Notes under the pieces: model-generated
What the model saw: the letters and a program-made list of their open reading frames with translations, nothing else
What the model was told of the DNA's origin: nothing
The model's database searches: none
From: Darksidea phi
Lineage: Eukaryota; Ascomycota; Dothideomycetes; Pleosporales; Lentitheciaceae
Direction of reading: 5' to 3'
Assembly: GCA_030770425.1 (NCBI GenBank)
Contig: JASJFT010000022.1
Span: forward strand, 289,037 to 353,036
Length of the DNA: 64,000 nt
Position numbers and translations under genes: made by a program
Shown: piece by piece, positions 11,324 to 21,562 of the stretch
Layout of the letters: every line of letters starts with the position of its first letter
Numbering within the stretch: the first letter of the stretch is position 1

Positions 11324-13570
11324 ATGCCGCCGGCACTGACAAATGGTGAGCCAGGCTCGAGCTTTCAGCAGCAGGGAACCGTCGATTGGGGTCAGTTAGC
11401 TTCGCGAACGGCTACTTTCTCAATAGATGTCCTCTCCAGGCTTTCGGCCGCAAATATCGATCCGTATACCTTGGAGCTCGGGCGCATAATGTGCAACCAA
11501 TTTCAACTCTCGCAGGAAGGCCAACGAAACGTTCAACACGCGCTGTCGACCCTGTACTCGTACCGGTTACCCGGGACACTCCTTTGGTTCGGGTTTGGAG
11601 CGCGTCATGTTGTCCGCCAGCTCCCCTCAACACACCAAGGCTTTACCTGCGTCGCCTTGTGCGGGGTACTGGCGGACTACTATCATCCGGACATTGCAGC
11701 TGAGATCTTGAGCGAGATGATCAAATTGCTGTCTCTTTCTCCCGATATTTTGACACCGTCAATCCTTGAGTGGAGAAACCTCGTACAAGCGTGTAGTGGC
11801 GTTTTCGCTGCGTCTTCATTCGGCACTCTCGTGGAAGAGCTATTGCAGTTGAACCCCTACATATGGACTCTGGTCGATCCCCTCATAGCGTGCCCTTTTC
11901 AAGTCACTAGAGACGGCTGTGCCAGCCCGAGGTCGATTGCAGAGATACTGCAAGCTATTGGTCGAGTCTCGTGCGGAAAACTAGAGAACATCAGTGTTGT
12001 GGGAGGAAACGATATTGGATGGTTGGCCTCATTATCGGAATGGCTCTTTGGTCTCCGGCTACGCATCGAGAATGCGGACGGAATTGGGCTTTACTCGAAC
12101 TATGACTTAGACACCGCCTTTCCCCAAATCACCTTGAAATATTCCCCGCGAGGTCAAGACCCTCAAGCAAAGCCTCCCTCGTCCGAGCTAGAGGTCGTCT
12201 CTCGCACCTTCGTCTTGGAAGATGCAACTGTCATTCTCCGATATCGCCCTTGGGGCCATTTTTTGGTATCCAACAGTGGCCGCATACCGTGGGTCAACTT
12301 GCTGTCCCGCACGTTCGGAAACGATTTTCAGAACATCATGGAACAAGATCGTCAAACTCTCGCCACAATATTCGGAAGCGCCGCACGCATTCTACTAGGC
12401 ATTGTCTCGGCTGAGCCGGGCATTCCTGCTTATATTCTTGATAGCTGGGCCCAATATAACTCCGAAGCCTATGGAAGAGGTTTCATTCAAATGCTAACAG
12501 AGCGGCTTCCCGAACTGGCTCCTCTTAAGGTAGCGATAGAGAACTCGTTCGGGGGGAGCTTCGATGAAGCCAAAAGGACATATGAAACCCAGATTTCACG
12601 ACTCAGGCTGAATTGCGCCTGTACAGTCTGCAAGTGTGAAGGTGAAGCAATGTTGGGATTCTGTCGTGTTGTGATTGCCGAAACGATTATTGAGCTGGCG
12701 CTTTACCTTTCCACGGTTGAGGTAATGGACGGGTTGTACCCCAAACGAAGAGGCCTAGAGCGCCTTTACGAAGCCTGGAAGACCGAGAGAATGAATTACG
12801 GCAACATAGATGACATCACAAGATTCAAACCATTCACTTTCAGAGTCATCGCCGGGAGACTCCGTGGTATCGGGAGTATACTAGAAAACTGCACACACCT
12901 CTTCGGGGGAAACAACTCATCGACGCTTTTTGGCACAGGGGATCCTGTATCCGCGATTTCCGTGGACGGCATTGTGATCCACGCACAGATCCTCCACAAG
13001 CTTAGCGATAATGCTGAGATTGTTGGAAAGGTATTTGTGGGGGCCGGATGCATCGAGCACGAAGGAAAGCGCTTCTTTAGCATAGTCGATGATCGGCAAC
13101 TAATCTCTAGACCCGAGAACATCTGGGATTCTATACAACAGTACGACCAGTCGAAGATTGTAATCACGCAGACGATACAGGGACTCGAGTTTCATGTGGA
13201 ACTTAAGGCATCTCAACGGGATGCATTGCCTGTATTGAGAGTGCTTCCGTACAAATTCGCTGACGCTGTTGCGCGCATGCGAGGATTGATCAACTGCACC
13301 GGACGCGACTGCATGCAAGTTTGCTCTGGCGCTGAGTCAGCTTCCGGGTGGTTTGACTTCTTGAAAGGGAAAGTAAGGGTGGTGAGAGGCAATATCTTGA
13401 CGAGAACAGCTGCGATACACTTGCAAAGTAGAGAGCGCGGATTTGCCAGCACAATGGCTGATAACTCGTGTCTGCAATGCTGTTTAAGGCAGGCTGCTAA
13501 AGAGAATATTCGTGGATCGGACACTTTACGATCTGAAAATTTGGTCATTGTTTTGGCGGAAGATGGGTAA
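11324..13570 (+). CDS. Uncharacterised fungal protein, single exon, 748 aa
   Basis: I do not recognise a characterised domain. The start has a strong context (CACCATG) and the frame is open for 748 codons without introns. The N-terminal 200 residues (for example GFGARHVVRQLPSTHQGF and LADYYHPDIAAEILSEM) are helical and resemble a block I associate with many hypothetical proteins of plant-associated ascomycetes. A cysteine cluster (CACTVCKCEG, encoded near 12616-12645) and late cysteines (NCTGRDCMQVC, near 13292-13324; CLQCCLRQA) could bind metal but match no finger pattern I know. No signal peptide or membrane segment is apparent. It is probably a lineage-specific paralogous family. Confidence 0.7.
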   Translation: MPPALTNGEPGSSFQQQGTVDWGQLASRTATFSIDVLSRLSAANIDPYTLELGRIMCNQFQLSQEGQRNVQHALSTLYSYRLPGTLLWFGFGARHVVRQLPSTHQGFTCVALCGVLADYYHPDIAAEILSEMIKLLSLSPDILTPSILEWRNLVQACSGVFAASSFGTLVEELLQLNPYIWTLVDPLIACPFQVTRDGCASPRSIAEILQAIGRVSCGKLENISVVGGNDIGWLASLSEWLFGLRLRIENADGIGLYSNYDLDTAFPQITLKYSPRGQDPQAKPPSSELEVVSRTFVLEDATVILRYRPWGHFLVSNSGRIPWVNLLSRTFGNDFQNIMEQDRQTLATIFGSAARILLGIVSAEPGIPAYILDSWAQYNSEAYGRGFIQMLTERLPELAPLKVAIENSFGGSFDEAKRTYETQISRLRLNCACTVCKCEGEAMLGFCRVVIAETIIELALYLSTVEVMDGLYPKRRGLERLYEAWKTERMNYGNIDDITRFKPFTFRVIAGRLRGIGSILENCTHLFGGNNSSTLFGTGDPVSAISVDGIVIHAQILHKLSDNAEIVGKVFVGAGCIEHEGKRFFSIVDDRQLISRPENIWDSIQQYDQSKIVITQTIQGLEFHVELKASQRDALPVLRVLPYKFADAVARMRGLINCTGRDCMQVCSGAESASGWFDFLKGKVRVVRGNILTRTAAIHLQSRERGFASTMADNSCLQCCLRQAAKENIRGSDTLRSENLVIVLAEDG

Positions 13571-14620
13571 ACAAGGACTTCAAAGGACGCAGTTTTGTGT
13601 CTCCCATACCGCTTTTCTTTAGTTTCTGTATTTAGAAGTCCGTACACGCTAGGCTCACTCAAAGACGAAGATGCGCTTTCTACTAGTACCCACCAAAGAG
13701 CACCATTCGCATAGCATCTTCCCAAACATACTTCATCATCATCGTTCCTTGAGCACCAAGCGGGCATAAAACTAGACCAGGAAACAACCAAAGTAGACAA
13801 GAGCCCTCTACCTAGTGACACGAAGACAAATATCCAGCCTTCTAACGACCTCCCTAATGTTTCAGCACGAACCCCTCCTCAAACCCATCAATTAGCCCCC
13901 CCCCCCTCTACTCTAAAAGTCTACAAGAAAGAATTCCTCCCTGCTAAAATAAAGCGTATTCCTATCCTCCATTCAATTCCTCATTACTACCCCAGCTTTT
14001 CAGCTGCGAGATGAAGAACCCCCTGATAGTACATGACCAATTCGTGCTTCACATAAACATCCACACAACGATGCGGCATAACCCTCCAAACGACCACAGT
14101 CTACTTCCTCCGTTCCAGCAGTGCAGTTCCTGCTCTCGCTCCCGCTCCCGCTCCCGCTTCCGCTACTACCCCTTAGCTGTTCCATTCCCTCCACTCCTCC
14201 ACTCCACTCCCTCCACTCCACTCCCTTGCCCTTTCCCTTCCCTCTGAGTCGCGTGTTGAGGCTCGTGTCGGACGAACATGGTATTAGCCGTCTACTATCT
14301 TATGGTCGCGTGCGTGGTGACTGTGCGACTAGGTGTATTTACTAGTATTGAGTATTCGACTGTTTCATGTATAGATGCTATTATAGTACTAGGTTTTGGA
14401 TATTTATAGGTTATTATTAGAGCATACCCCCCTATAATAGTACATTAGCGCAATATAACGGTTATTCAGGAAGAAAAATAAAAATAAAAACTCCGAATGA
14501 CAAAGTGATGCAACCGTTAAAACCTAAATAAATGTATTTCATATGCCGAGAAGAGTTAAGAAAGTAGCATTACCCTCAACCCCACTCCCACCTCTGCACT
14601 CCGACCTTCCAACCACCTCA
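13571..14620. other. Intergenic region with pyrimidine-rich and AT-rich tracts
   Basis: This is the shared 3' side of two convergent genes. It contains a poly-C run near 13898-13907, CT-rich simple repeats (listed separately) and an AT-rich stretch at about 14330-14540. No CDS is supported. Confidence 0.5.
14126..14236. repeat. CT-rich simple-sequence repeats
   Basis: Imperfect tandem CGCTCC units (about 14134-14165) are followed by CCACT/CCCT units to about 14236. They are low-complexity and open frames through them should not be trusted as genes. Confidence 0.8.
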
Positions 14621-16075
14621 TTATCTCTCCTTCTTCTTCCCCCCACCACTCCTCCTCCTCGCTCCTCCATTCCTCTCAAGACCGCTCTCCAAGCTCGTCC
14701 CCAACCCCGAATCCCGATCCCCCCTCAACACCGCCTCATCAAGCAAGAAATCATCGTCCTCATCATCAGCCTCCACCTCCGTCTTCACAGGTATGTCTTC
14801 CAGCTTCGGCGTACCACGCTCTTCCTTGTATTTACTTTCACTGGGCGAGGTATAGTGTAGTGGGTGGTGGGAGGAGAGAGTGGGGAAGGTGCGGGAGGCG
14901 TCGGAGAGGGGGGTAGGTGGTTCGGATTCTGCGGGCTCGGTTTTGGGGGTTATGGCGCCGGATTCGACGTTGAGTCGCGTTTTGCGGCCGGGGTCTGTGT
15001 CTTCCTCTGGCGCGCCTGCAAGGCAGAAGGAGAAGATGGCCCAAGTGAAGAGAACGACACCCATCTCTACGCTCCAGAATAAGCCCGTGAAAACGGCGAA
15101 TGAGGCGAGTCGATGCGTGTACATGACCCACCTCAATCCCTCCAACTTTGCAGCAAACCGAACACTGGCTTTATACACCTCCAGCGGCGTCTTCGAGCGT
15201 ATCTCCAGTTTCACCGAGGAAGGGACATTCCGCCACCCTTTATCAAACTCCACGCCCTCCATCATCTTGACTTCAACCTTCTCGCTCTCCTGTCCAAACC
15301 CCAGCACATAGAGCGGAAGCCTTAGAAATCGATATGCCAATTCCGTCATCCAACTCCTGTACACCAACAATGCTGGCCTCCTACTTCTAGCTAGCACTAC
15401 TGGCTTCTCTTCCTTACTTCCTCCTACTACACCATCTGCTCCTGAACACTCCGTCTTCCTTCCCGAGTTCGGCCCCAGTCTATAATCCTCAACATCCCAC
15501 TCCTCTTCCCACCCCAACGCACCCTTCACCCCACCACTAACCTTCGGACTCCCCCTAATCTCCACCCCCACCATCCAATTCCCAGCGTCAAGATTCTTTT
15601 CGCTGCGTGGAACGTCCATCTCAACCACAACATCATATTTCTGTCTGCTGACAACGCCCTGGACGTTCGCTATACCGTAGGGATGACGCGGCGGGCGGGG
15701 TGCAAGCGCGCCAGTATCGAAGGGCGCTGTCGATACGGGTGGAGGAGGGAGCGGTAACGCAGCGTGTGAGGTATGGTCATATTGGAGGTAGACGGGTATC
15801 GAGATGCCGCGGATGGGTATGTAGGCGTAGTAAAAGGATGTGTATGCGATGACGGCGATGCCGAGGAGGATGGTGGATGTTACGAAGAGGAGCGCTGTTC
15901 GTAGATATGTTCTTAATAGCGTTGGGGAGGTTGCTATACGGAAGGGTGCAAGTATCATATCCTACAACCGGATATGTTAGCGTCTTAAATACAACGGGCG
16001 GCAGGACGAACATACCTTAACAAACTCCACAACCGTCCTCCTACGTCCATATTCATCTTCCGTATCATCCATCAT
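14621..16075 (-). CDS. Seipin (lipid-droplet biogenesis ER membrane protein), 2 exons, 466 aa
   Basis: Seipin organises ER-lipid droplet contact sites and triglyceride transfer. Exon 1 is 16075-16016 (MMDDTEDEYGRRR...), the intron 16015-15962 (54 nt, GTATG donor, GCTAAC branch, TTGTAG acceptor), exon 2 15961-14621. Two membrane segments flank a lumenal domain: about residues 43-65 and 305-335. The lumenal part has the family features: PVYLQY after the first helix, a beta-sandwich with VVEMDVPRSEKN and GNWMVGVEI, and ARSRRPALLVYRS. The cytosolic tail is long, acidic and Ser-rich (about 130 residues), ending in a basic KKKER. Length is normal for filamentous fungi. A second in-frame ATG directly follows the first. 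Confidence 0.9.
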
Positions 16076-17132
16076 GGAGCGCTACGACGGCGTCTGGATA
16101 CGATCGCGAATCGGTCGAAAATTGTTTTGCACCCCACAGATCTCCAAACGATACCGAAGGTGTGACGTCGGTGTCGGTGTCCAAGCTCCGACCATCCACT
16201 TGGAGCTTGGGCCCCAACAGTTCTGAAACACCGCGCCAAGCATCCACACGAAGCGTGCCACGCCAAAAGAAAAAGGTACATGTAGCCCACAGGTGCACAT
16301 CAATGCAGGTACAGTGCATACTACGTGGGGTGTACATGTATTTACGATCCTAGAGTTAGCCTTGTCGTTAACAAGAAATTACCAATGCGTTACCGAAGCG
16401 TAATTTTTAAATATTTGTATTTGCAAGCGGATAACGCGATCATAGATGAATACTCCTACACAGCTGTCATAAAGAAAAAAAAACCCCCTCCACAGGCCAC
16501 ACACAAGAAAAAAATTAGAACAGAACGACCTGACACCTGACAGTTTCCGACAAGAGGCGCCAAACCCCGTCAGCACCCTACCGCCCTCCCCACGCAGTGA
16601 GAACACCCGTGATAAAACTCTGCCCGTCAGATCGCTGTGAAAGTCGTCGTGTCCAAAACCCACATGGTATCATCCCAGGCTTCTTGAACTTTGTCAAGGA
16701 AAGAAAGTAGGCCATAAATGGAGAGAGACAACATAACGCATCCTAAAGAGGAAGCAATCTGAAACTACAAAACGAAATTAGGGTAATGAAATTGGAAAGC
16801 GTCTACTGCCACTCGAGAAAGATTGCGGAGTAGAAGCTCTTCTTCTCTTAACCATCGTGGTCTTTCCCAACTTTTCCGGGTGCTATATAAACGCAATCCG
16901 AGTCGAAGAACATTTGATAGTTATGCAATATGTGGTCTTCTCTGCGTAGTTAAGAAAACGTTGCAAAAAAAGCTGAAACACAAATGGCCGTGGGTATCGT
17001 AACGTCATACGAGTTCGATTAGGGAGCTCGCAAAATCCTCCCTGCTGTTCTTTGTCATTCGAATAGGAAGCCTCAGGAAGCTGACGTTAGAGCGCATGGG
17101 GTGGGACTAATGAGCGCGGAATGGCATTTCGC
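16076..17132. other. Intergenic region, no gene seen
   Basis: Upstream side of the seipin gene and downstream side of the next (-) gene. Several A-rich runs (for example near 16473-16513) occur. A tRNA-like GAGTTCGATTA at about 17009 was examined but has no matching A-box or cloverleaf. Confidence 0.4.
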
Positions 17133-19501
17133 CTATGAGAACATGTCCATTTGGGGAGCGCGGCGAGAGCTCATAACTGAGTTATGTAGTCTTGAAGAGG
17201 CCCTAGTTACGCCACTGAGGGGGGAACTGGCGTTGACCAACGGGGAGCTTGCTTGGTATGGAGATTTGGTGACCCGCTTGGACATAGATCGTTTGCGGAG
17301 AGGGGTCATGACGGTCTCGGCAGACTTCCCGGATCGGATAGGTCGAGAGACAGAAGCCCGGATAGTAGGATCCGATGGAAGGCAGGAAAGGTCGCGGTAT
17401 CGATTTTGGTTGTTACGGAAGGCAGTCACCACTCCTCGGTCAAAGTGTTGGAGCATTACATCAGACGTATTCCTCTTCCGATTGACTGGGGTGTCTGTCA
17501 ATGGCGTCGGTTGAGCCGGAGTCGACCCGGTCGTGGTAAGCATCGAGGTCGCTGGAGTAGCCGGGACGTCCGTCTCTTCTTCCTCTTGGTCTAAATCGGT
17601 CTCGTCGACGTCATCGCCAAAATCCATGAAATCGGTGATGTTAAGGTCATCTTGACTATCCTCGTCTTCATAGTCATCGTCCTCGTCCATGATGGTACCG
17701 TTGGCTCCGATACTAACAAATGGATAGAACGCTTCAGGAGGTCCTACACTCTCGGCGCCAAAGAAGTAGTCATTCGTGGGAGCAGACCCAAAGATGCCTG
17801 ACAACATGATGTCGGTAGTGAAAGGGTTGCTGAAGACTTCGTTGCTGACTTCGCTGTCTGAGCCATTGAACTGTTGTAGTGACGTACGAGGACTGTTATT
17901 AGCAGTACTTGTAGAGCTGCTCTTAGCACCGTGTGCCGAGATCCATGAAACCATCGATGCACGGGGTCGGTAGAAAGTAAGCGTCTTGGTGGTGCGATTT
18001 GTCACCGCGATCGCCTTGCTCCGGTCGTCGTGAATAAAGATGCCACGAGTGGGCGGAATAGCGCGGCCGGTTGGCCGTGAGGTTCGCTGAAATGGCTTGG
18101 GGCTTGAAGCTTTGGAACCTGGGGCCGAAGACGGTCGGCGCAACACAGACTTCTTCTGAAGAGGAGTTTGAGGGTGGGCAACCGACTCCATGTCAGATTC
18201 ATACTCGTCAGTAGTGTCACCCATATCGGCTGGAAGGAAGCATTAGTGACTGTTCCATAGCAACCATAGGGCGCAAGCGTACTTTCATAGCCACTGGAGC
18301 CTGGGTCAGACAACCCATCAAAGTCGTCGGCACCTTTAGTTGGCACACTCTGCATCTCCTCTTGACCAAAGTCCCAAAAGGACATTTCGGATGCAGGGGA
18401 ATCAAAATCCCCGTTATCCTCGTCATTATCGTGCTCCAGAAGCTGGGTCAAGCTCGGCGGGAGTTTGTCCTGCTCCAAGAACAAATCGGGGTACAGTGTG
18501 CTATCAAGCTCTGAAGAAGAGGTACTGGAGCTGTCTGATACTTGAACCTCGTCGTCGAAGCGAACGCGTTTGGTAGAACTATCGGAGTACTTTCTTTTGG
18601 CGCTTGGATCGGGCGATGACGGGAGGGCCTCGGGCTCAAAGAACTGTCCGAAGTCAAGGCCAGGTAGGTTCATACCATAAGTCTCGCCCAGTGGAGCAGT
18701 GATATCGAATATGTTGTCACTCGCGTGGCTATCGAGGCTTAAACGACGAGCATCATTGTACTGACTGATGAGGACAGTAGCTTGTTGCTCCTCCTCTTGG
18801 ATGATGTAGCTTTCTTCTTGCTCCTCAAAGTTCAATTCAGATTCATCGTCTTCGGGCACTAGGTTCACGCCGCTGTAGTCTTCGTCATCAGTTTCAATGG
18901 CATTCTCAAACCCGTTCATGTCATCGTTAGCATTCTCCTTGTATTTCAATAGCGGCTTGAGGCCACTGTTGCTGAGCTTTCGTGCAATCTTGCGTCGAGG
19001 GAAAGAGTGCTGCTCAGACAGGTCGTCACCAAAGAGGACCGATGTGTTGGACACATTGCTGAAGGTACGCTTCTTGTTGCTCATTAGCAGCTGGTTCACC
19101 GGGTGTTTGCTGGGGTTAAGCCCCGTCTCATGGGATGCAACTTCATCATCTTCATTCTGAGATTCATCTTCGACAGGCTCAACGCGAATAGAGGGGCGCT
19201 TTCCCTTGCCCTTGCCACGGCCATGAGACGGGGCGAACACTTCTGGCTCGTCTTCTTCATCTTCATGGGAGGCACTACTGTCTTCCTCGTCGTCTTCGTT
19301 CGCGGCTTCTTCAGTGGTAGCCTGTCCACTACCGCGGCCACCGGCATGGCCGGTGCTTCTCGGGGCGGCATCGTCCGAGGAGTTGGAGCGCTGGTCGCTG
19401 CTCCGGACACTAGAGGGCGTGCCGAATACGAGCTTGCGGTCTTGCATGTGTTTGCCGCCCAGTTCGGCCATCAAAGCTCGGGAGTGGGGTGGATATGCCA
19501 T
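17133..19501 (-). CDS. Acidic Ser-rich, probably nuclear protein of unknown function, 2 exons, 771 aa
   Basis: Exon 1 is 19501-18283 and exon 2 18229-17133, with a 53-nt intron (GTACGC donor, CACTAAT branch, TTCCAG acceptor) that joins both frames (GYET then DMGDTTDEYES). Visible features are several Asp/Glu-rich tracts (about 70-110, 215-245, 345-375 and 585-610), basic patches such as NKKRTFS, RRKIARKLS and RKYSDSSTKRVRFDD, and RRLSLDS/RKLSNSG sites of protein kinase A type. A compact motif RGIFIHDDRSKAIAVTNRTT near residue 467 looks conserved. I do not know the family. The composition suggests a phosphorylated nuclear factor. The start could be upstream, since the 5' region is also open in another frame, but this is the first ATG in frame. 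Confidence 0.7.
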
Positions 19502-21562
19502 TCAGCTAGTAGTAGTTCGTTTGCTTCTGCTGCAGAGGAGCAAGGCGTGGTTGAGGCTGACGGGATACTGGATGAGGAGTCGGGAGGAGAGGGAGGTTCG
19601 AGGAGCGGGCGGGGGGATTTGGAAGGAGGGGGAAACAGCGTTCGGGGTTGTATGCGTGGTGTACTGGGTGGAAGGCCCGTAACTATGTTGAGCCTTGAGG
19701 GTGTCGATGTTCTGGAGGTTAAGCTGGTAGAACGGACAATGCAGGAGTTGGCGGGCAGGCCGGACGATAGGTCAATTGCTGGTACTGGTGCGAGCAGAAG
19801 TGCCACACGCAATAGCGGATTGTATCGTCGTAGAGGTTGAAATTCTCGTGAGCTGGCCGGCTGGGACGGCCCACAGCAATTTGCGGGCCGCCCAGAGGGG
19901 ATTTAGAGCTCAGCGATAGCCTGCGGCATTGTCTCGACGAGGATGGTGATGAATGCTGTTAAAATGGGTTCTTTTGTAATATTCTATGTGACTTCGTTGT
20001 CTGAGGGTGGTGTGGAGCGAGGCAGGAGGCACGAGAGAGAGGTGGATATGGAGATTTTTGGGAAATCTTGGCGGCGCTAGCCCGATCGAGGGGCGCTAAG
20101 GCGCGGTGCATCAGCGGTGTGAAGCGACCGGGGGAGTCATCATACGAGCGCCAGAACACCCAACTACAGCATGCTGATGACTCTTCTCGTGGACTGCGGT
20201 CCCGCAGTCCCGCAGTCCCACAGTCCCACACGCAGCAGACAGCAGGCAGCAGCCCAACTTTGCCGCCATGAGCAGCACCTGCGGCAGAGAAGTCTGCGTG
20301 CAGAGACTTTCCGCTGTCGTGTGCCCCTCGCGGTTGCGCCGAAATCATCGTTGCGCTGCCCGGGCTCCCCACCAAACTAAACTCTGAACGGAACCCAACC
20401 AGCGTCCAAACACGCTCCGGCGAGGCAACAGGGCTAAAAAAGGCCATCGAGACGCCGCGGCAAAATCCAATTGGGCCCTGCTCAAACACACCACGCCTGT
20501 GGCAGCCCGCCCATCCTTGCCGCGCGAACAGCCTGCATCTCCGTCGCAGATTGCTTCTTCCTGCACCATCCGTCCCGTGCAGCACGAAGCCCTCGCCAGC
20601 GTCATAACTACTATCTCTGCACGACAATCGCAGACGGAAAGGCTCACTGCTCCCGTGCTCGGCGGGGGATCCTCCACCGATCACCCCTTAAACCCTGGGA
20701 TTTGACGTCGACGCTGCCCCTCCAAAACCCATATCGATACGCTATGGCGCCCCAGTCAAAAAGCGGTGAAGCGGTGCAAACGTAGCCGTGCCAGAACAAG
20801 TCCTACGGCCCGCCGCTTGCTTCATGTTCCCGCACATGCAAAAAAGATGCCCAGGATGCGACCAATATAGGGCATCTCAGACTCCCCCCGACTGCTAGCG
20901 CACTCTAGTTTTCCAATTGCTCTGGTTCCCGGAGCAGATGCCGTCACAACTTTGCAAGGTAGACATCGCCGAACCCTTCCACGAGGTCAGCCTTTTGCGC
21001 TGCATGTATATGCCTATGCGAGAGCCGCTGGTGCTCCACTGATCGCTGGCTGCTTTGTCGCTAACCTACTTTAGGAGGCGGAAGCAACGTTTGAACCTTA
21101 GAGTGAGTCTCATCATATGTTGGTCCGGAGTCCGCCATGGCGAGAATGATCTTCGACGTGTCCGTATCGATGCTGTGCCTGATTGGGCAATTATCCCAGT
21201 GCCCTTCATCACCACCACTGTTCTTATTCGTCCGTGTATTGTGGTTACGAAAGACTGCATGCAAGTCCAATGCTGGCCGAAGAGAGCCGCTTCGCTACCT
21301 TTGGTGTCTGCACGCTTGCGATGCGCCCGAGTCAGTACCACGCAGCTCTACTGCACCCTCACTGTGGGTGGCGAGTGACAGCTGTCTTCGATTGGCTAGC
21401 ACCGTGGAGAAGGGTAGGTTGGGTCCATATTATTGTTGAGACGACACAGAGCGAAACATTCACGTGTCCACAAGTGCTAGATGTGGGGTCGTTGAAGTTT
21501 TTACGCGATTGTATATCAAAAACTCCGGGTACCCTAATTATGCCCACCGCCGAACCAGGCCC
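19502..21562. other. Long intergenic region (2.06 kb)
   Basis: This separates two (-) strand genes and probably holds the promoter and leader of the 771-aa gene. Several ORFs of 60-240 codons are open on both strands, but none shows a domain or splice logic. A 9-bp tandem repeat lies at about 20200-20232. Confidence 0.45.
20199..20233. repeat. Short tandem repeat, 9-bp CGCAGTCCC unit
   Basis: About four imperfect copies of a CGCAGTCCC/CACAGTCCC unit in a row, immediately after CTGCG. It is a minor minisatellite in intergenic DNA. Confidence 0.75.

Noticed and set aside
13213..13821. 202-codon ORF on the - strand
   Set aside because: Mostly antisense to the end of the 748-aa gene; no domain or splice support.
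14543..14860. 105-codon Pro/Leu-rich + strand ORF
   Set aside because: Antisense to the low-complexity tail of the seipin gene plus CT-rich DNA.
16990..17040. Possible tRNA B-box (GAGTTCGATTA)
   Set aside because: No A-box at the right distance and the flanks cannot form acceptor and anticodon stems.
19103..19840. 245-codon ORF on the + strand
   Set aside because: It is antisense to the first exon of the 771-aa minus-strand gene; composition mirrors the acidic tracts of that gene and no domain is present.
19959..20684. 241-codon minus-strand ORF in the long intergenic region
   Set aside because: Cys/Trp/Arg-rich random-looking translation, no motif, no supporting promoter or introns.
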